Below, piece by piece: positions 23,925-32,864 of a stretch of DNA of 64,000 nucleotides; the first letter of the stretch is position 1; the number at the start of each line of letters is the position of its first letter. The position numbers were made by a program, and so were the translations under genes. Under the pieces are notes generated by a model, which had not been told where the DNA came from, ran no database searches, and saw only the letters and a list, made by a program, of their open reading frames with translations. The stretch lies in the NCBI RefSeq assembly GCF_003590835.1, contig NZ_QYUQ01000002.1, positions 3,286,001-3,350,000 on the forward strand. Direction: 5' to 3'. The DNA is from Noviherbaspirillum sedimenti. Its GTDB lineage: Bacteria > Pseudomonadota > Gammaproteobacteria > Burkholderiales > Burkholderiaceae_D.

Positions 23925-24773
23925 ATGCTGAACACATCAATGTCCGATATCAAGTCCACTTCCGCTAGCGTACGTAACGTTTCTGCTGCAGTGCCGCGTC
24001 AGGGCAAGTTGTGGTCCAGCCTGAATGAGATCTGCGATCTGTTGCGCATTCCGGTTGCGCTCGGTGGCTTTCATGACGAATTCCAGTTTCAGCACGTGCA
24101 ATTCAAATCGGGCCAGCGCATCCATACCATTGGCCAGCCCTTCGACATGCTGTATATCGTCTACTCCGGCTTCCTGAAATCCGTGATCATCGACGAATCC
24201 GGCAATGAACAGGTGCTCGGCTTCCCGATGAAGGGCGACCTTTTCGGCATCGACGGCATCCATGGCAAGCATTATTCCACCGAGGCGGTGGCATTGTCGA
24301 ATTGCGAAATCATCCTGGTGCCTTTCAAGGCTTTCCTGACCATCGGCCGCGCCAACGCCGAGCTGGAAGCGGCGATCTATGGTGTGATGAGTCGTGAACT
24401 GGTGCGCGAGCAAAGTCTGATTGGCACGCTCGGTTCGCTGTCGGCTGAGGCGCGCGTGGCGCGTTTCCTGGTGTCGCTGTCGGAACGTTTCGCCGACATG
24501 GGTTATTCGGGCAAGCAGTTCAATCTGCGCATGACGCGCCAGGAAATCGGCAATTACCTCGGCCTGACGCTGGAAACCGTCAGTCGGACCTTCTCGGCCT
24601 TCAATGCCATCGGCCTGATTTCAGTCGACCAGCGCGCCATCGTGCTGCACGATATTCAGGCGCTGCGAACCCTGCGCCGCCTGCCCCCTTCGCATGCGCG
24701 CGCCAAGGCGGAAGCTGCCAAGGCATTGAAACAGGCCAATGCGGCAGCCAGCAGTGCAGAGGAGGCCATCTGA
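23925..24773 (+). CDS. Crp/Fnr family transcriptional regulator without FNR-type cysteine cluster
   Basis: This is a 282-aa regulator. The cyclic-nucleotide-type effector domain occupies about residues 45-170 (FDMLYIVYSGFLKSVIIDES, LGFPMKGDLFGIDGI) and a winged helix-turn-helix about 195-250. The recognition helix reads LGLTLETVSRTFS, with the Glu-Ser-Arg set that FNR uses to read TTGAT half-sites. FNR itself needs four Cys for its [4Fe-4S] cluster; here only two isolated Cys are visible, so direct oxygen sensing by a cluster looks unlikely. The C-terminus has an unusual Ala/Lys tail of about 30 residues. The effector is unknown. Confidence 0.88.
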   Translation: MLNTSMSDIKSTSASVRNVSAAVPRQGKLWSSLNEICDLLRIPVALGGFHDEFQFQHVQFKSGQRIHTIGQPFDMLYIVYSGFLKSVIIDESGNEQVLGFPMKGDLFGIDGIHGKHYSTEAVALSNCEIILVPFKAFLTIGRANAELEAAIYGVMSRELVREQSLIGTLGSLSAEARVARFLVSLSERFADMGYSGKQFNLRMTRQEIGNYLGLTLETVSRTFSAFNAIGLISVDQRAIVLHDIQALRTLRRLPPSHARAKAEAAKALKQANAAASSAEEAI

Positions 24774-25031
24774 TCGCGCGCGGCGGCGCAAGACATCACC
24801 TTCGCAGCCGCAACCTGCTTCATTGTTTTTAATGCGCGGGATAATGCGCAGGTATCAGATATGAAATCCGTCAATTATCTGCATTAATTGCGCCGCCTGC
24901 TTCTGATATGGGATGCCAACAATCAGAAATCTTCCTATGATCAGAGGCATCCCTCTGAATGCCGTTAGTGTTCCGGGTTTTTCTGGCAAACTGTCCCTAC
25001 CTACAAGACGCGGCCACGCCAAGGGAACGCT

Positions 25032-27446
25032 ATGCCAAAAGCCCTCAAGTTCGTCGCCATTCTCCTCGCCGCATTGCTGGCCCTGGTGGCAATTGCCGCC
25101 GCCATCTTCGCTGCCACCTTCAATCCGAACGATTACAAGCCGCAATTGATTCGCCTGGTGGCGGAAAAAAAACAGCGCACCCTGGCTATCCCAGGCGATA
25201 TCAAGCTGAGCTTTTTTCCGAAACTTGGCGCGCAGCTGGGCCAGGTCAGCCTTTCCGAACATAAGGGTAGCGCCGAATTTGCGTCCTTCAATCAAGCCAG
25301 GGTATCGCTGGCGCTGATGCCGCTCTTGCGCCGCCAACTGGTGGTGGACCAGGTCAGCATCGATGGCGCGCAGGTTCGCATCCGGCGCAATGCCGACGGC
25401 AGCACCAATTTCGACGACTTGCTGGCGCAGGAGCCAGGAAAGGAAGAGCCGCAACCCGAAGAACCGCCGGCGGCAGAACAGTTCGGCTTCGACATTTCCG
25501 GCATCGATATCCGCAATACCCAGGTGAGCTTCGACGACTTGCAGGCAAAGCGCCAGGTCGAACTGGCAAACCTGAATCTGGAAACCGGCAAGATTGCCAA
25601 CGGCGTGCCGAGCCAGCTGACGCTCTCGGCCGATGTGAAAAGCAGCGCGCCGGCCGTGGCCGCCAGGGTCGCCGTGAAGAGCGGCTTCACCATCGACCTC
25701 GGGCAGAAGCACTACCTCCTGCACGGCATGGACTCCGAGATCAAGGGCAAGCTGCTGGATTTCACCGATGCCCTCGTGCGTTTTTCCGGCGACGCCGACC
25801 TGCAGCCGGATGCAAAACGCTTCGCGCTGGAAGGAGTGAAGTTCGCCGCCAGCGGCAAGCGCGGCGCGCAAGCCATTGAATTACGGATGGAAACGCCGAA
25901 GCTGGCGCTCACTGACAAAGAGGCCAGCGGCGGCAAGTTGAGCGGCGAGGCGAAGCTGGTCGAAGGTCTGCGCAACATCAGTGCCAAGTTCAGCGCACCT
26001 TCGTTCGAGGGCTCCCCCCAGGCGTTCCGGCTGCCCGCGGTGGCGCTGGATGTGGCTATCAAGGAAGGCAAGCTGGATGCCACTGCCAAGCTGGCCGGCA
26101 ACATCAGCGGCGATATCGACAAGCTGCTGTTCCAGTCGCCGCAGCTGAAGCTGGCGCTGGCGGGCCGGCAGGGCGACACCGCCATCGATGGCAACCTGAC
26201 TACGCCCCTGAGCGCCAACCTGAAGACCAGGCGAATCGACCTTCCCTCCATTGTCGCCGCCTTCGCCCTGCCCAACCCCGGCGGCGGCAGCCTGAAGCTG
26301 AACGCTGCCGGCAATGCCAGCGTCGACCTGGCCAAGTCCAGCCTGAGCACGGCCCTGAAGGGCAAGCTCGATGAAAGCAGCTTCGATGCCAGATTCGGCA
26401 TGGCGCCGTTCTCGCCGGCGGCATACACCTTCGCTATCGACATCGACCGCATCAACGCTGACCGCTACCTCGGCAAGGGCGGCGCTTCTGCTCCTGCCTC
26501 CGCCCCGGCAAAAGCGACCGGCAAGCCTGCGGGCAAGGCGGCTGGCGCTGGTGCGCCGGCGAGCCAGGGCATCGACCTGTCGGCCCTGCGCGAGTTGCGC
26601 GCGCGCGGCACGCTCAACGTCGGCGCGCTGACCCTCCATAACCTCAAGGCCTCGAAGCTGCGCGCCACCCTGCATGCCGGCGACGGCAAGCTCGAGATCA
26701 GCCCGCTGGCGGCCAACCTGTATGGCGGTAACGCCAGCGGTTCGGTGTCGGCCACTGCCAGCAAGGCGCCGCGCTTTGCCTTGAAGCAGAATCTGACCGG
26801 CATCGATGTCGGCCCGCTGCTCAAGGATGCGATCGACAAGCAGCCGATCGAGGGACGCGGCAATGTCACGCTGGACGTGACCAGCGCCGGTGGCGGCTTT
26901 GACCAGATCAAGAGAAGCCTGAACGGTAGCGCGCGCCTGGAATTGCGCGACGGCGCGGTGCATGGCGTGAACGTGGCGCAGGCAATCCGCAAGGCCAAGG
27001 CGAAGATCGGCGAGCTGCGCGGCCAGCAGGCGGCCGATGCCGGCACCGGCTCGGTTGCGGAAAAAACCGATTTCAGCGAACTGAGCGGCAGCTTCCGCAT
27101 TTCCAATGGCGTGGCCCACAACGATGACTTGAGCCTGAAGTCGCCGCTGATCCGCCTCGGCGGCGCCGGCGACATCGACCTGGGGGCGGAACGGCTGGAT
27201 TACCTGGCGAAGGTGACGGTGGTCTCCACTCTGCAGGGCCAGGGCGGGCCAGAGTTGCAGGCGTTGAAGGGCTTGACCATCCCGGTGCGGCTGTCAGGGC
27301 CGTTTACGGCAATCGGCTGGCGTATCGATTTCGCCGGCCTGGCAAAGGAAGCCGCGAAGGAAAAAATCCAGGAGAAAAAGACCGAGATCAAGGAAAAGGC
27401 GCGCGAGAAACTCGAGGAAAAGCTCAAGGGCTTGTTCGGCAAATAG
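25032..27446 (+). CDS. AsmA family envelope protein
   Basis: This is an 804-aa protein with a single N-terminal membrane anchor (residues ~6-28) and a long periplasmic beta-rich repeat region. The AsmA opening (TFNPNDYKPQLIRLVAEKK, then IPGDIKLSFFPKLGAQLGQVSLSEH) is clear. The C-terminal AsmA_2-like domain includes DQIKRSLNGSARLELRDGAVHGVN and a final amphipathic Lys/Glu-rich helix. A Pro/Ala/Lys-rich linker lies near residues 485-520. AsmA-like proteins are thought to help bridge lipids between inner and outer membranes. The gene stands alone and converges on the broken oxidoreductase gene. Confidence 0.9.
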   Translation: MPKALKFVAILLAALLALVAIAAAIFAATFNPNDYKPQLIRLVAEKKQRTLAIPGDIKLSFFPKLGAQLGQVSLSEHKGSAEFASFNQARVSLALMPLLRRQLVVDQVSIDGAQVRIRRNADGSTNFDDLLAQEPGKEEPQPEEPPAAEQFGFDISGIDIRNTQVSFDDLQAKRQVELANLNLETGKIANGVPSQLTLSADVKSSAPAVAARVAVKSGFTIDLGQKHYLLHGMDSEIKGKLLDFTDALVRFSGDADLQPDAKRFALEGVKFAASGKRGAQAIELRMETPKLALTDKEASGGKLSGEAKLVEGLRNISAKFSAPSFEGSPQAFRLPAVALDVAIKEGKLDATAKLAGNISGDIDKLLFQSPQLKLALAGRQGDTAIDGNLTTPLSANLKTRRIDLPSIVAAFALPNPGGGSLKLNAAGNASVDLAKSSLSTALKGKLDESSFDARFGMAPFSPAAYTFAIDIDRINADRYLGKGGASAPASAPAKATGKPAGKAAGAGAPASQGIDLSALRELRARGTLNVGALTLHNLKASKLRATLHAGDGKLEISPLAANLYGGNASGSVSATASKAPRFALKQNLTGIDVGPLLKDAIDKQPIEGRGNVTLDVTSAGGGFDQIKRSLNGSARLELRDGAVHGVNVAQAIRKAKAKIGELRGQQAADAGTGSVAEKTDFSELSGSFRISNGVAHNDDLSLKSPLIRLGGAGDIDLGAERLDYLAKVTVVSTLQGQGGPELQALKGLTIPVRLSGPFTAIGWRIDFAGLAKEAAKEKIQEKKTEIKEKAREKLEEKLKGLFGK

Positions 27447-27462
27447 GCAAACGGCGCAAACA

Positions 27463-27482
27463 GGGCGGAGCGAGATCCGCCC
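27463..27482. terminator. Hairpin between convergent genes
   Basis: Arms GGGCGGA and TCCGCCC with a 6-nt loop lie 17 bp after the AsmA stop. There is no U tract on either side, so termination efficiency is uncertain. Confidence 0.4.
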
Positions 27483-27524
27483 GATGTACGGTGTGCCACA
27501 GGTACGGCGACTTGGGAACTGGAC

Positions 27525-28536
27525 TCAGGCGAGCGCGCGCAGGGCTGCCTGGTAGCCCCACCAGGAGGCTTCCTCGAACACAGAGAATCCCGAGAGGTCG
27601 GCATGGGCGAAGAGGATCGGGCCATCCACTGCGCGCAGCGCCTGCAGACCGGCGTTGGATTTGAAGCCCGGGCGCGGACTGGCCATGGCGTGGGCGCGCA
27701 GGGTGATGTCGGCGCGCTCGACCAGGCCGGCAAAGCGCGGGCCATAGGCCGCCTTGAGGTCGCTTGCCGCCAGTTCCAGCAAGTCTTGGGGCCTTGCATC
27801 CTGCAGCCAGCGTCGGGCGGCCTGCTGTTCCATCGCCGCCAGGTCGATATAGGCGGACAGCACGGTTTTGGCGGGCGGCGCGACGCGCACGTCCTGGTGG
27901 GTCGAGACCACATAGCCCAGTCCCTTGCCGCCATACACGACGTTGTCCCAGGACAGCGGCGCGTGCGGCAATTCCTGCGGAAACTCCTTCATCAGGAAGT
28001 TGGCCACAATCCACGGCGCATAGGCCGGCAGGTGGCGCGCGGCATCGAGGCCGTAGCCGCCGATGTTGCGCACCACGCGCGCCGCGACAAAGAGCGGCAT
28101 GGCGCAAATGGCCTTGCGCGCGCGCACGAGGTAAGTCTTCGGCTGGCCATTCTTCAACTCGAAGCAGAGCGCTTGTACGCCCGAGGCGGTCGTCTCCAGC
28201 GACACCGCTGTGCCGGGGCGCCGCCGGCTACCGGCCGCCTGGTCCATTGCCGCAGCCAGCGGATCGAGGCCGCCGGGCCAGGTCAGCCAGGCGCCGTCGG
28301 CGGCGTTTTCCGCCTGGCCGCCTCGGCTGCAGAAATAATGCAGGCCGGCCCAGGCCGAGACGTGCTCCGAGTCGGCGCCGTAATCGTCGCGGCAGCAGTA
28401 TTCGGCGTACCAGTGCAGGGTCGGCGCGCGAAAGCCGTTTTGCGTGAGCCACGCGCGAAAGCTGAGGCGGTCGAGCGCGAGTCACTGCGGATCAGTTGAG
28501 GAAAGCGCGCTGGGCAGGGTGAACAGACGGCGGCCG
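27525..28536 (-). pseudogene. FAD-dependent amine-oxidase-like oxidoreductase, 5'-truncated remnant
   Basis: About 320 C-terminal codons remain of a flavoprotein that is normally over 500 aa. The retained part includes RLSFRAWLTQNG, YAEYCCRDDYGAD, VSAWAGLHYFCSR, WDNVVYGGKGLGYVVSTHQD and the C-terminal FAD-binding end ILFAHADLSGFSVFEEASWWGYQAA. The N-terminal dinucleotide-binding GxGxxG domain is absent. An in-frame TGA lies at 28482-28484; beyond it the frame can be read for about 17 more codons (DGRRLFTLPSALSSTDPQ) that still look family-like, then it runs into the DUF350 remnant on the other strand. Both a nonsense mutation and a deletion are therefore likely. Oxidases of this type often neighbour DUF350/polyamine genes. 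Confidence 0.78.
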
Positions 28537-28691
28537 TCGCGCTGGTGCTGCAGCTGGTGGCGTACCTGGTGCTGGATCGCTGCATCCAGACGTCCAGGGA
28601 GCATATCGAATCGGGCAACGTCGCCTATGGCGGCTTGCTGGGGGCGATTGCCATTTCGGTCGGCGCCATCAACGCCGCCTGCATTTCCTGA
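28530..28691 (+). pseudogene. DUF350 membrane protein, C-terminal remnant
   Basis: The plus-strand frame ending with TGA 28689-28691 encodes VALVLQLVAYLVLDRCIQ, then IESGNVAYGGLLGAIAISVG and a terminal AINAACIS. This is the last two transmembrane segments of a DUF350 (YjfL-like) protein, which is normally about 130 aa with four helices. Only ~53 codons survive. There is no start codon or ribosome-binding site, and the frame is closed upstream by TGA at 28497-28499. The missing 5' half faces the missing 5' half of the oxidoreductase, so one deletion appears to have removed both. Confidence 0.78.
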
Positions 28692-28711
28692 GTGTTTTAG
28701 TGTAACTGATC

Positions 28712-28748
28712 CACGTAACGCATCTACGTCACGCATTTACGTAACCCC
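28712..28748 (+). repeat. Short tandem repeat upstream of the SPFH gene
   Basis: Two and a half copies of a 12-13-bp unit are present: CACGTAACGCAT, CTACGTCACGCAT and TTACGTAACCCC. They lie 19-55 bp upstream of the SPFH start codon, where an operator would be expected. No known regulator is recognised. Confidence 0.55.
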
Positions 28749-28766
28749 ACCCGAGAGAGGTCAATC

Positions 28767-29849
28767 ATGGGTATATTCGATTTCGTCAAAAAGCAGTTTA
28801 TCGACGCCCTCCAGTGGAACGAGGAGTCCGAAGGGGTGCTGTCGTGGCGCTACCCGATGGCCGACTTCGAAATCCAGAACGGCGCCACGCTCACCGTGCG
28901 CGAGTCGCAGATGGCGATGTTCGTCGACGAAGGCCGGGTTGCCGACGTCTTCGGCCCCGGCAACTACACGCTGACCACCAAGACCCTGCCGGTGCTGACC
29001 AACCTGAAGAACTGGGACAAGCTGTTCGCCTCGCCGTTCAAGTCGGACGTCTACTTCTTTTCCACCCGCATCCAGACCGGGCGCAAGTGGGGCACGCCGC
29101 AGCCGATCACGATCCGTGACAAGGATTTCGACGCCATCCGCATCCGCGCCTTCGGTATGTTTTCCTATCGCGTGGGCGATCCGAAGCAATTCTTCACCGA
29201 ACTGGCCGGCACGCGCGAGGTCTACACCCGCGACGATGTCGAGGCGCAGTTGCAGGGCATCATGCTCGCTTCCATGGCCAATTCGCTGGGCGCTTCCAAC
29301 ATTCCCTTCCTCGACATGGCGGCCAACCAGACCCTGATGGCACAGCAGGTCAAGGGCGACCTGGCCATCGCGTTCGAGCGTTATGGCCTGGGACTGGATG
29401 AATTCAACGTTGGCACCGTCAGCCTGCCGGATGAGTTGCAGCAGGCGCTGGACGCGCGCATTGGCGCGGGCATGAAGGGCGGCCTCTCCGCCGACAAGAT
29501 GGCGGGATTCACCCGCTTCCAGACTGCCGAAGCAATTCCGCTGGCGGCGCAAAACGAGGGCGGCCTGGCCGGTATTGGCGCCGGACTGTCGGCCGGCGTG
29601 GCTATGGGCCAGGTGATGGCGCAGGGACTGGGCCTGGGCGGCGCTGCCGGTCAACCGGGCGCGACACCGGGTTCTGCGCAGGCCCCCGCCGCGCAACCCG
29701 CAGCGCCGGCAGAAGCCGCGCCCGCTGCTGCGGCGGATTCGCCCGCAGCCCGCCTGGAGCAGCTCAAGGGCTTGCTCGACAAGGGCCTGATCTCGCAAGC
29801 CGATTACGACGACGCCAAGGCCAAGGTCCTGCAAAAACTGATCGGCTAG
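28767..29849 (+). CDS. SPFH domain protein with C-terminal SHOCT domain (YdjI/virion-core-like)
   Basis: This is a 360-aa protein. The N-terminal ~210 residues form an SPFH-type domain of the YdjI group (VKKQFIDALQWNEESEGVLSW, VFGPGNYTLTTKTLPVL, IRAFGMFSYRVGDPKQFF). A Gly/Ala/Pro-rich linker spans about residues 255-325. A SHOCT helical hairpin ends the protein (RLEQLKGLLDKGLISQADY, 328-348). Such proteins assemble at membranes and recur with DUF350, DUF4178 and AdoMet decarboxylase genes. GAGAGG precedes ATG 28767. The TAG stop is shared with the CTAG target site of the insertion element that now separates it from its partner DUF4178 gene; before insertion the gap was 12 bp. Confidence 0.88.
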   Translation: MGIFDFVKKQFIDALQWNEESEGVLSWRYPMADFEIQNGATLTVRESQMAMFVDEGRVADVFGPGNYTLTTKTLPVLTNLKNWDKLFASPFKSDVYFFSTRIQTGRKWGTPQPITIRDKDFDAIRIRAFGMFSYRVGDPKQFFTELAGTREVYTRDDVEAQLQGIMLASMANSLGASNIPFLDMAANQTLMAQQVKGDLAIAFERYGLGLDEFNVGTVSLPDELQQALDARIGAGMKGGLSADKMAGFTRFQTAEAIPLAAQNEGGLAGIGAGLSAGVAMGQVMAQGLGLGGAAGQPGATPGSAQAPAAQPAAPAEAAPAAAADSPAARLEQLKGLLDKGLISQADYDDAKAKVLQKLIG

Positions 29850-31389
29850 GAGTCTGCGCGGCAAACAGAATTTGAGCGAGCGAAACGGGCGCAACGCCAG
29901 CCGGGCTGATATTGGCCCGGCATTGAATTCTGAAATTGCTGACTGATAGGCGTTTTTGAGCTGCGGCGCGACACCGGAATGTGCGTTTTCCCCATTTTTA
30001 AACTACGCACACATCATATTTGCCATTCTTCGCAGGTTAAGCGCAGCGCAGACGAGTTTCCACTCTGCCTGGGCCTTGGCGATGCCGCGCATGCTAAATT
30101 GTCGGAAGCCCAGTACGTGCTTGATCCAACCATTTGGCGGTTCGGATAACCACTTGCGCCGCCGGTAGGCATCTTGGGTGGCGGTGGATTTGAATCGTTC
30201 TGCCATGGCCGCCGAGAGTGGGCGTTTGTTCGGATCAATCCCAAGCGCTTGTCTACCTTCGCGCCCAAGGGCAACGATGATCTCGGCGGGATGATCACGC
30301 AGCGTTTCAAACACGGCCTCGGATCGATAGCCTGCATCGGCGACGACCTGGTGCGGATCGTCGCCCGTATTCGCCTTGACCGCCGCCAGCACCGCGGGCA
30401 ATTGACGGCTATCGGCGCCGCTATTGGTCAGTTCGGCAGCGACGATGATGTGCGCCGTATCATCGACTGCGGCTTGCGCGTTGTAGCTGTAATCGAAGCC
30501 GCCACCGGCGCGCTTCATGATCCGGCTTTCCGGGTCGGTAAAGTTGTCCTGGGCCTTGGGCTTGGGCTCACCGAACTTGTACTTGTATTTCGACTTCTTG
30601 AGCGCCTTACCATCGCCGTCTGGCGGCGTATTGTCGTCGTCAGCGCTGCGGCCACGCTCGGTATCTGCCTGACGCTGGCGTTCCTCCAGCCGTGCGCGCG
30701 CCGCGCCAATGGCTGCAAGCCGGTCCTCGCGTCGGCTTATCTCAGCTGGAATGTCCAGTGCCGGCTCGTTCTTCTCGGCCAGGTCGGCTGCCTTGGCCTT
30801 GGCCAGTAGCGCGTCGATCTGCGCCTTCAATTCCAGCTCCGATTTCTTCATGCGCTCATAACTCATGGCCTTGTGGCGCGATGCGTTGGCCTTAATCTTG
30901 GTCCCATCCACAGCGATGGTTCCCAACTTGACCAGGCCGCACTCGCGCGCCAACTTCACCACTTGCACGAACAAGTCGGACAACTCTTTCAGATGGAAAG
31001 CACGGAAGTCGCAGATCGTGCGGTGCGCGGGATAATTGCCAGCAGCAAGTACCCGGAAGGCAACGTCTTCATGCAGCTTCTTTGCCAGCTTGCGCGACGA
31101 GAACACCCCGGTCGCATAGCCATAAACCAGCACTTTGACCATCATCGCCGGATGAAAGGGCTGATTGCGCGGCCCGCCACCTGCATATCGCGCATGGAAG
31201 GTGCTCAGATCAAGCGCATCGATCGTATCGCTGATGTAGTACGCAAGATGGCCATCTGGTAGCCACTCTTGCAATGCAGGGGGAAGCAGCATTTGCTGCT
31301 GCGGATCGTAGGGAAGATAGCTCGATGTCATCACGAATCAACGTTTACGAATCTATTCGGATGACATCAGCGTTCTGCCGCGCAGACTC
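29850..31389 (-). mobile_element. IS1182-like insertion sequence with CTAG target duplication
   Basis: This is a 1540-bp element with perfect 14-bp terminal inverted repeats GAGTCTGCGCGGCA (29850-29863 and, inverted, 31376-31389). Each end is flanked by CTAG (29846-29849 and 31390-31393), consistent with a 4-bp target duplication. CTAG is self-complementary, so the repeats could also be read as longer by 4 bp. One intact transposase gene fills the element on the minus strand. Removing element plus one CTAG restores a contiguous SPFH-DUF4178 operon. Confidence 0.9.
30003..31331 (-). CDS. IS1182-like DDE transposase
   Basis: This is an intact 442-aa transposase. The N-terminal recognition part (LPDGHLAYYISDTIDALDLS, then NQPFHPAMMVKVLVYGYATG) is typical of IS1182/IS5-superfamily enzymes. 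The catalytic acids are in TIAVDGTKIKANAS, VVADAGYRSEAVFE and SEPPNGWIKHVLGFRQF. A charged spacer of about 100 residues separates the first two, with a coiled-coil-like Ala/Lys/Glu stretch near 165-225. ATG 31331 directly follows an in-frame GTG at 31334, so either could start. No frameshift or stop is seen, so the element may still be mobile. Confidence 0.9.
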   Translation of the reverse strand: MTSSYLPYDPQQQMLLPPALQEWLPDGHLAYYISDTIDALDLSTFHARYAGGGPRNQPFHPAMMVKVLVYGYATGVFSSRKLAKKLHEDVAFRVLAAGNYPAHRTICDFRAFHLKELSDLFVQVVKLARECGLVKLGTIAVDGTKIKANASRHKAMSYERMKKSELELKAQIDALLAKAKAADLAEKNEPALDIPAEISRREDRLAAIGAARARLEERQRQADTERGRSADDDNTPPDGDGKALKKSKYKYKFGEPKPKAQDNFTDPESRIMKRAGGGFDYSYNAQAAVDDTAHIIVAAELTNSGADSRQLPAVLAAVKANTGDDPHQVVADAGYRSEAVFETLRDHPAEIIVALGREGRQALGIDPNKRPLSAAMAERFKSTATQDAYRRRKWLSEPPNGWIKHVLGFRQFSMRGIAKAQAEWKLVCAALNLRRMANMMCA

Positions 31390-31405
31390 CTAGAAAGCCT
31401 CTTAC

Positions 31406-32845
31406 ATGCAGAAAGTTTCCTGTCCGAGTTGCGGCGCGCCGGTCGAGTTCAAGTCGCATGCCTCGGTCATGGCGGTGTGCGGCTACTGCAAGAGCACGCT
31501 GCTGAAGGACGCCGACAGCGTGCGCGACATGGGCAAGATGTCGGCGGTGCTGGAGGATTATTCGCCGCTGCAGGTCGGCACCGCCGGCAGCTTCGGCGGC
31601 CAGGAATTTGCCGTGGTCGGCCGCATCCAGCTGCGCTATGACGCCGGCTTGTGGAATGAATGGTACGTGCTGTATGGCGATGGCCGCGCTGGCTGGCTGT
31701 CGGAGTCCGGCGGCCAGTACACCCTGACCGAGGAAAAGGAAGCCAAGGGCGCCTTGCCGCCCTTCGAGGAAATCCGCATCGGCGCGCCCTACAACGTCCT
31801 CGGCAAGGTCTGCACTGCCGCCGATGTGCGCACGGCGCAATGCACTGGCGGCGAGGGCGAGCTGCCGTTCCGGGTTGGCGCCGGCTGGCAGGCGAAGGTG
31901 GCCGATCTGCGCAGCGCCCGCAGCTTCGTCACGCTGGATTATTCCGAGGGAGCGTCACCGAAAGTCTATGCCGGTCAGGCAGTGACGCTGGAACAGCTGA
32001 AGTGCCAGCTGTTGCGTGACGATGATGCGGTCAGGGACAGCGCCGGCAAGTACACGAAAAAGGTGCAGGCGCTTGCCTGCCCTTCCTGCGGTGGCAGCCT
32101 CAGCTGGGTGCCGGGGGTGACCAAACAGATCGTATGCCCGAGCTGCCGCTCGCAGGTCGATACCACCACCGATATTGCCACCGTGCTGGCGGCGGGCGAG
32201 CGCATGGAGCGCTTCGAGACGAGCTTGAAGCTCGGCGCCAAGGGCAACATCGGCGGCGACGCCTACCAGGTGATCGGCGCCATGCGGCGCCGCGACGACG
32301 AGGGCGAGGAGTGGACTGAATACCAGCTGTACAGCCCGCGCGGTGGTTTTTTGTGGCTGGTCGAGACCGCCGAGGGATGGCAGCGCGCGAAAGTGCAGGA
32401 CGACTGGCCGGTGTGGAACCGCGGCGAAACCATCAAGCTGGGTGAGCTGACGTTCAAGAAATTGTACGAATACGAGGCGACAGTAGTGGCGGCGGTCGGC
32501 GCCTTCAACTGGCAGGTCCAGGCTGGCGACACGGCGCAGGTAGTCGAGTTCGAGGCCGGCAAGAACCGCCTGGCGGCCGAGCGCACGGCAGAAGAACTGA
32601 GCTGGTCCTGGGCGACCCCGGTGGGCGCCGACCAGTTGCGTGCCTGGTTTGGCGTGGCAGTGCCGGACGTCAGCCTGGCGCCCAAGACCGACATCATGAA
32701 AATCGCCGAATGCTTCCTGTATGGGATCGTCGGCTTCAATTTCATTCCGCTGATGTTTGCATTCGACGATACCTGGCATTACTCGGCGGTGGCCGCCGCC
32801 GCCATTTGGCTGCCGGCGAAAGTCATGAGCCTGATGCAGGACTAA
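31406..32845 (+). CDS. DUF4178 zinc-ribbon protein, two-domain
   Basis: This is a 479-aa protein. An N-terminal zinc ribbon (CPSCG at 6-10, CGYC at 25-28) is followed by a DUF4178 domain (about 55-200). A second ribbon (CPSCGGS and CPSCRSQ, about 225-250) and a second DUF4178 domain (about 275-420) follow. Two C-terminal hydrophobic stretches (FLYGIVGFNFIPLMFAF and AVAAAAIWLPAKV) anchor it in the membrane. The architecture recurs beside DUF350, SPFH and speD genes; no biochemical role is established. The insertion element ends 16 bp before its ATG, with one CTAG copy between, so native co-transcription with the SPFH gene is now interrupted. Confidence 0.86.
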   Translation: MQKVSCPSCGAPVEFKSHASVMAVCGYCKSTLLKDADSVRDMGKMSAVLEDYSPLQVGTAGSFGGQEFAVVGRIQLRYDAGLWNEWYVLYGDGRAGWLSESGGQYTLTEEKEAKGALPPFEEIRIGAPYNVLGKVCTAADVRTAQCTGGEGELPFRVGAGWQAKVADLRSARSFVTLDYSEGASPKVYAGQAVTLEQLKCQLLRDDDAVRDSAGKYTKKVQALACPSCGGSLSWVPGVTKQIVCPSCRSQVDTTTDIATVLAAGERMERFETSLKLGAKGNIGGDAYQVIGAMRRRDDEGEEWTEYQLYSPRGGFLWLVETAEGWQRAKVQDDWPVWNRGETIKLGELTFKKLYEYEATVVAAVGAFNWQVQAGDTAQVVEFEAGKNRLAAERTAEELSWSWATPVGADQLRAWFGVAVPDVSLAPKTDIMKIAECFLYGIVGFNFIPLMFAFDDTWHYSAVAAAAIWLPAKVMSLMQD

Positions 32846-32864
32846 GGGACAAGATTCTTATCAT

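Noticed and set aside
25881..27119. A 412-codon minus-strand frame
   Set aside because: It is antisense to AsmA, with composition typical of a reverse-complement shadow.
28482..28736. An 84-codon minus-strand frame as an independent gene
   Set aside because: Its first part is antisense to the DUF350 remnant and its end is the read-through part of the broken oxidoreductase; it is treated as part of the junction.
28712..28748. CRISPR-like array
   Set aside because: The units are only 12-13 bp, directly abutting without spacers, and fewer than three copies are complete.
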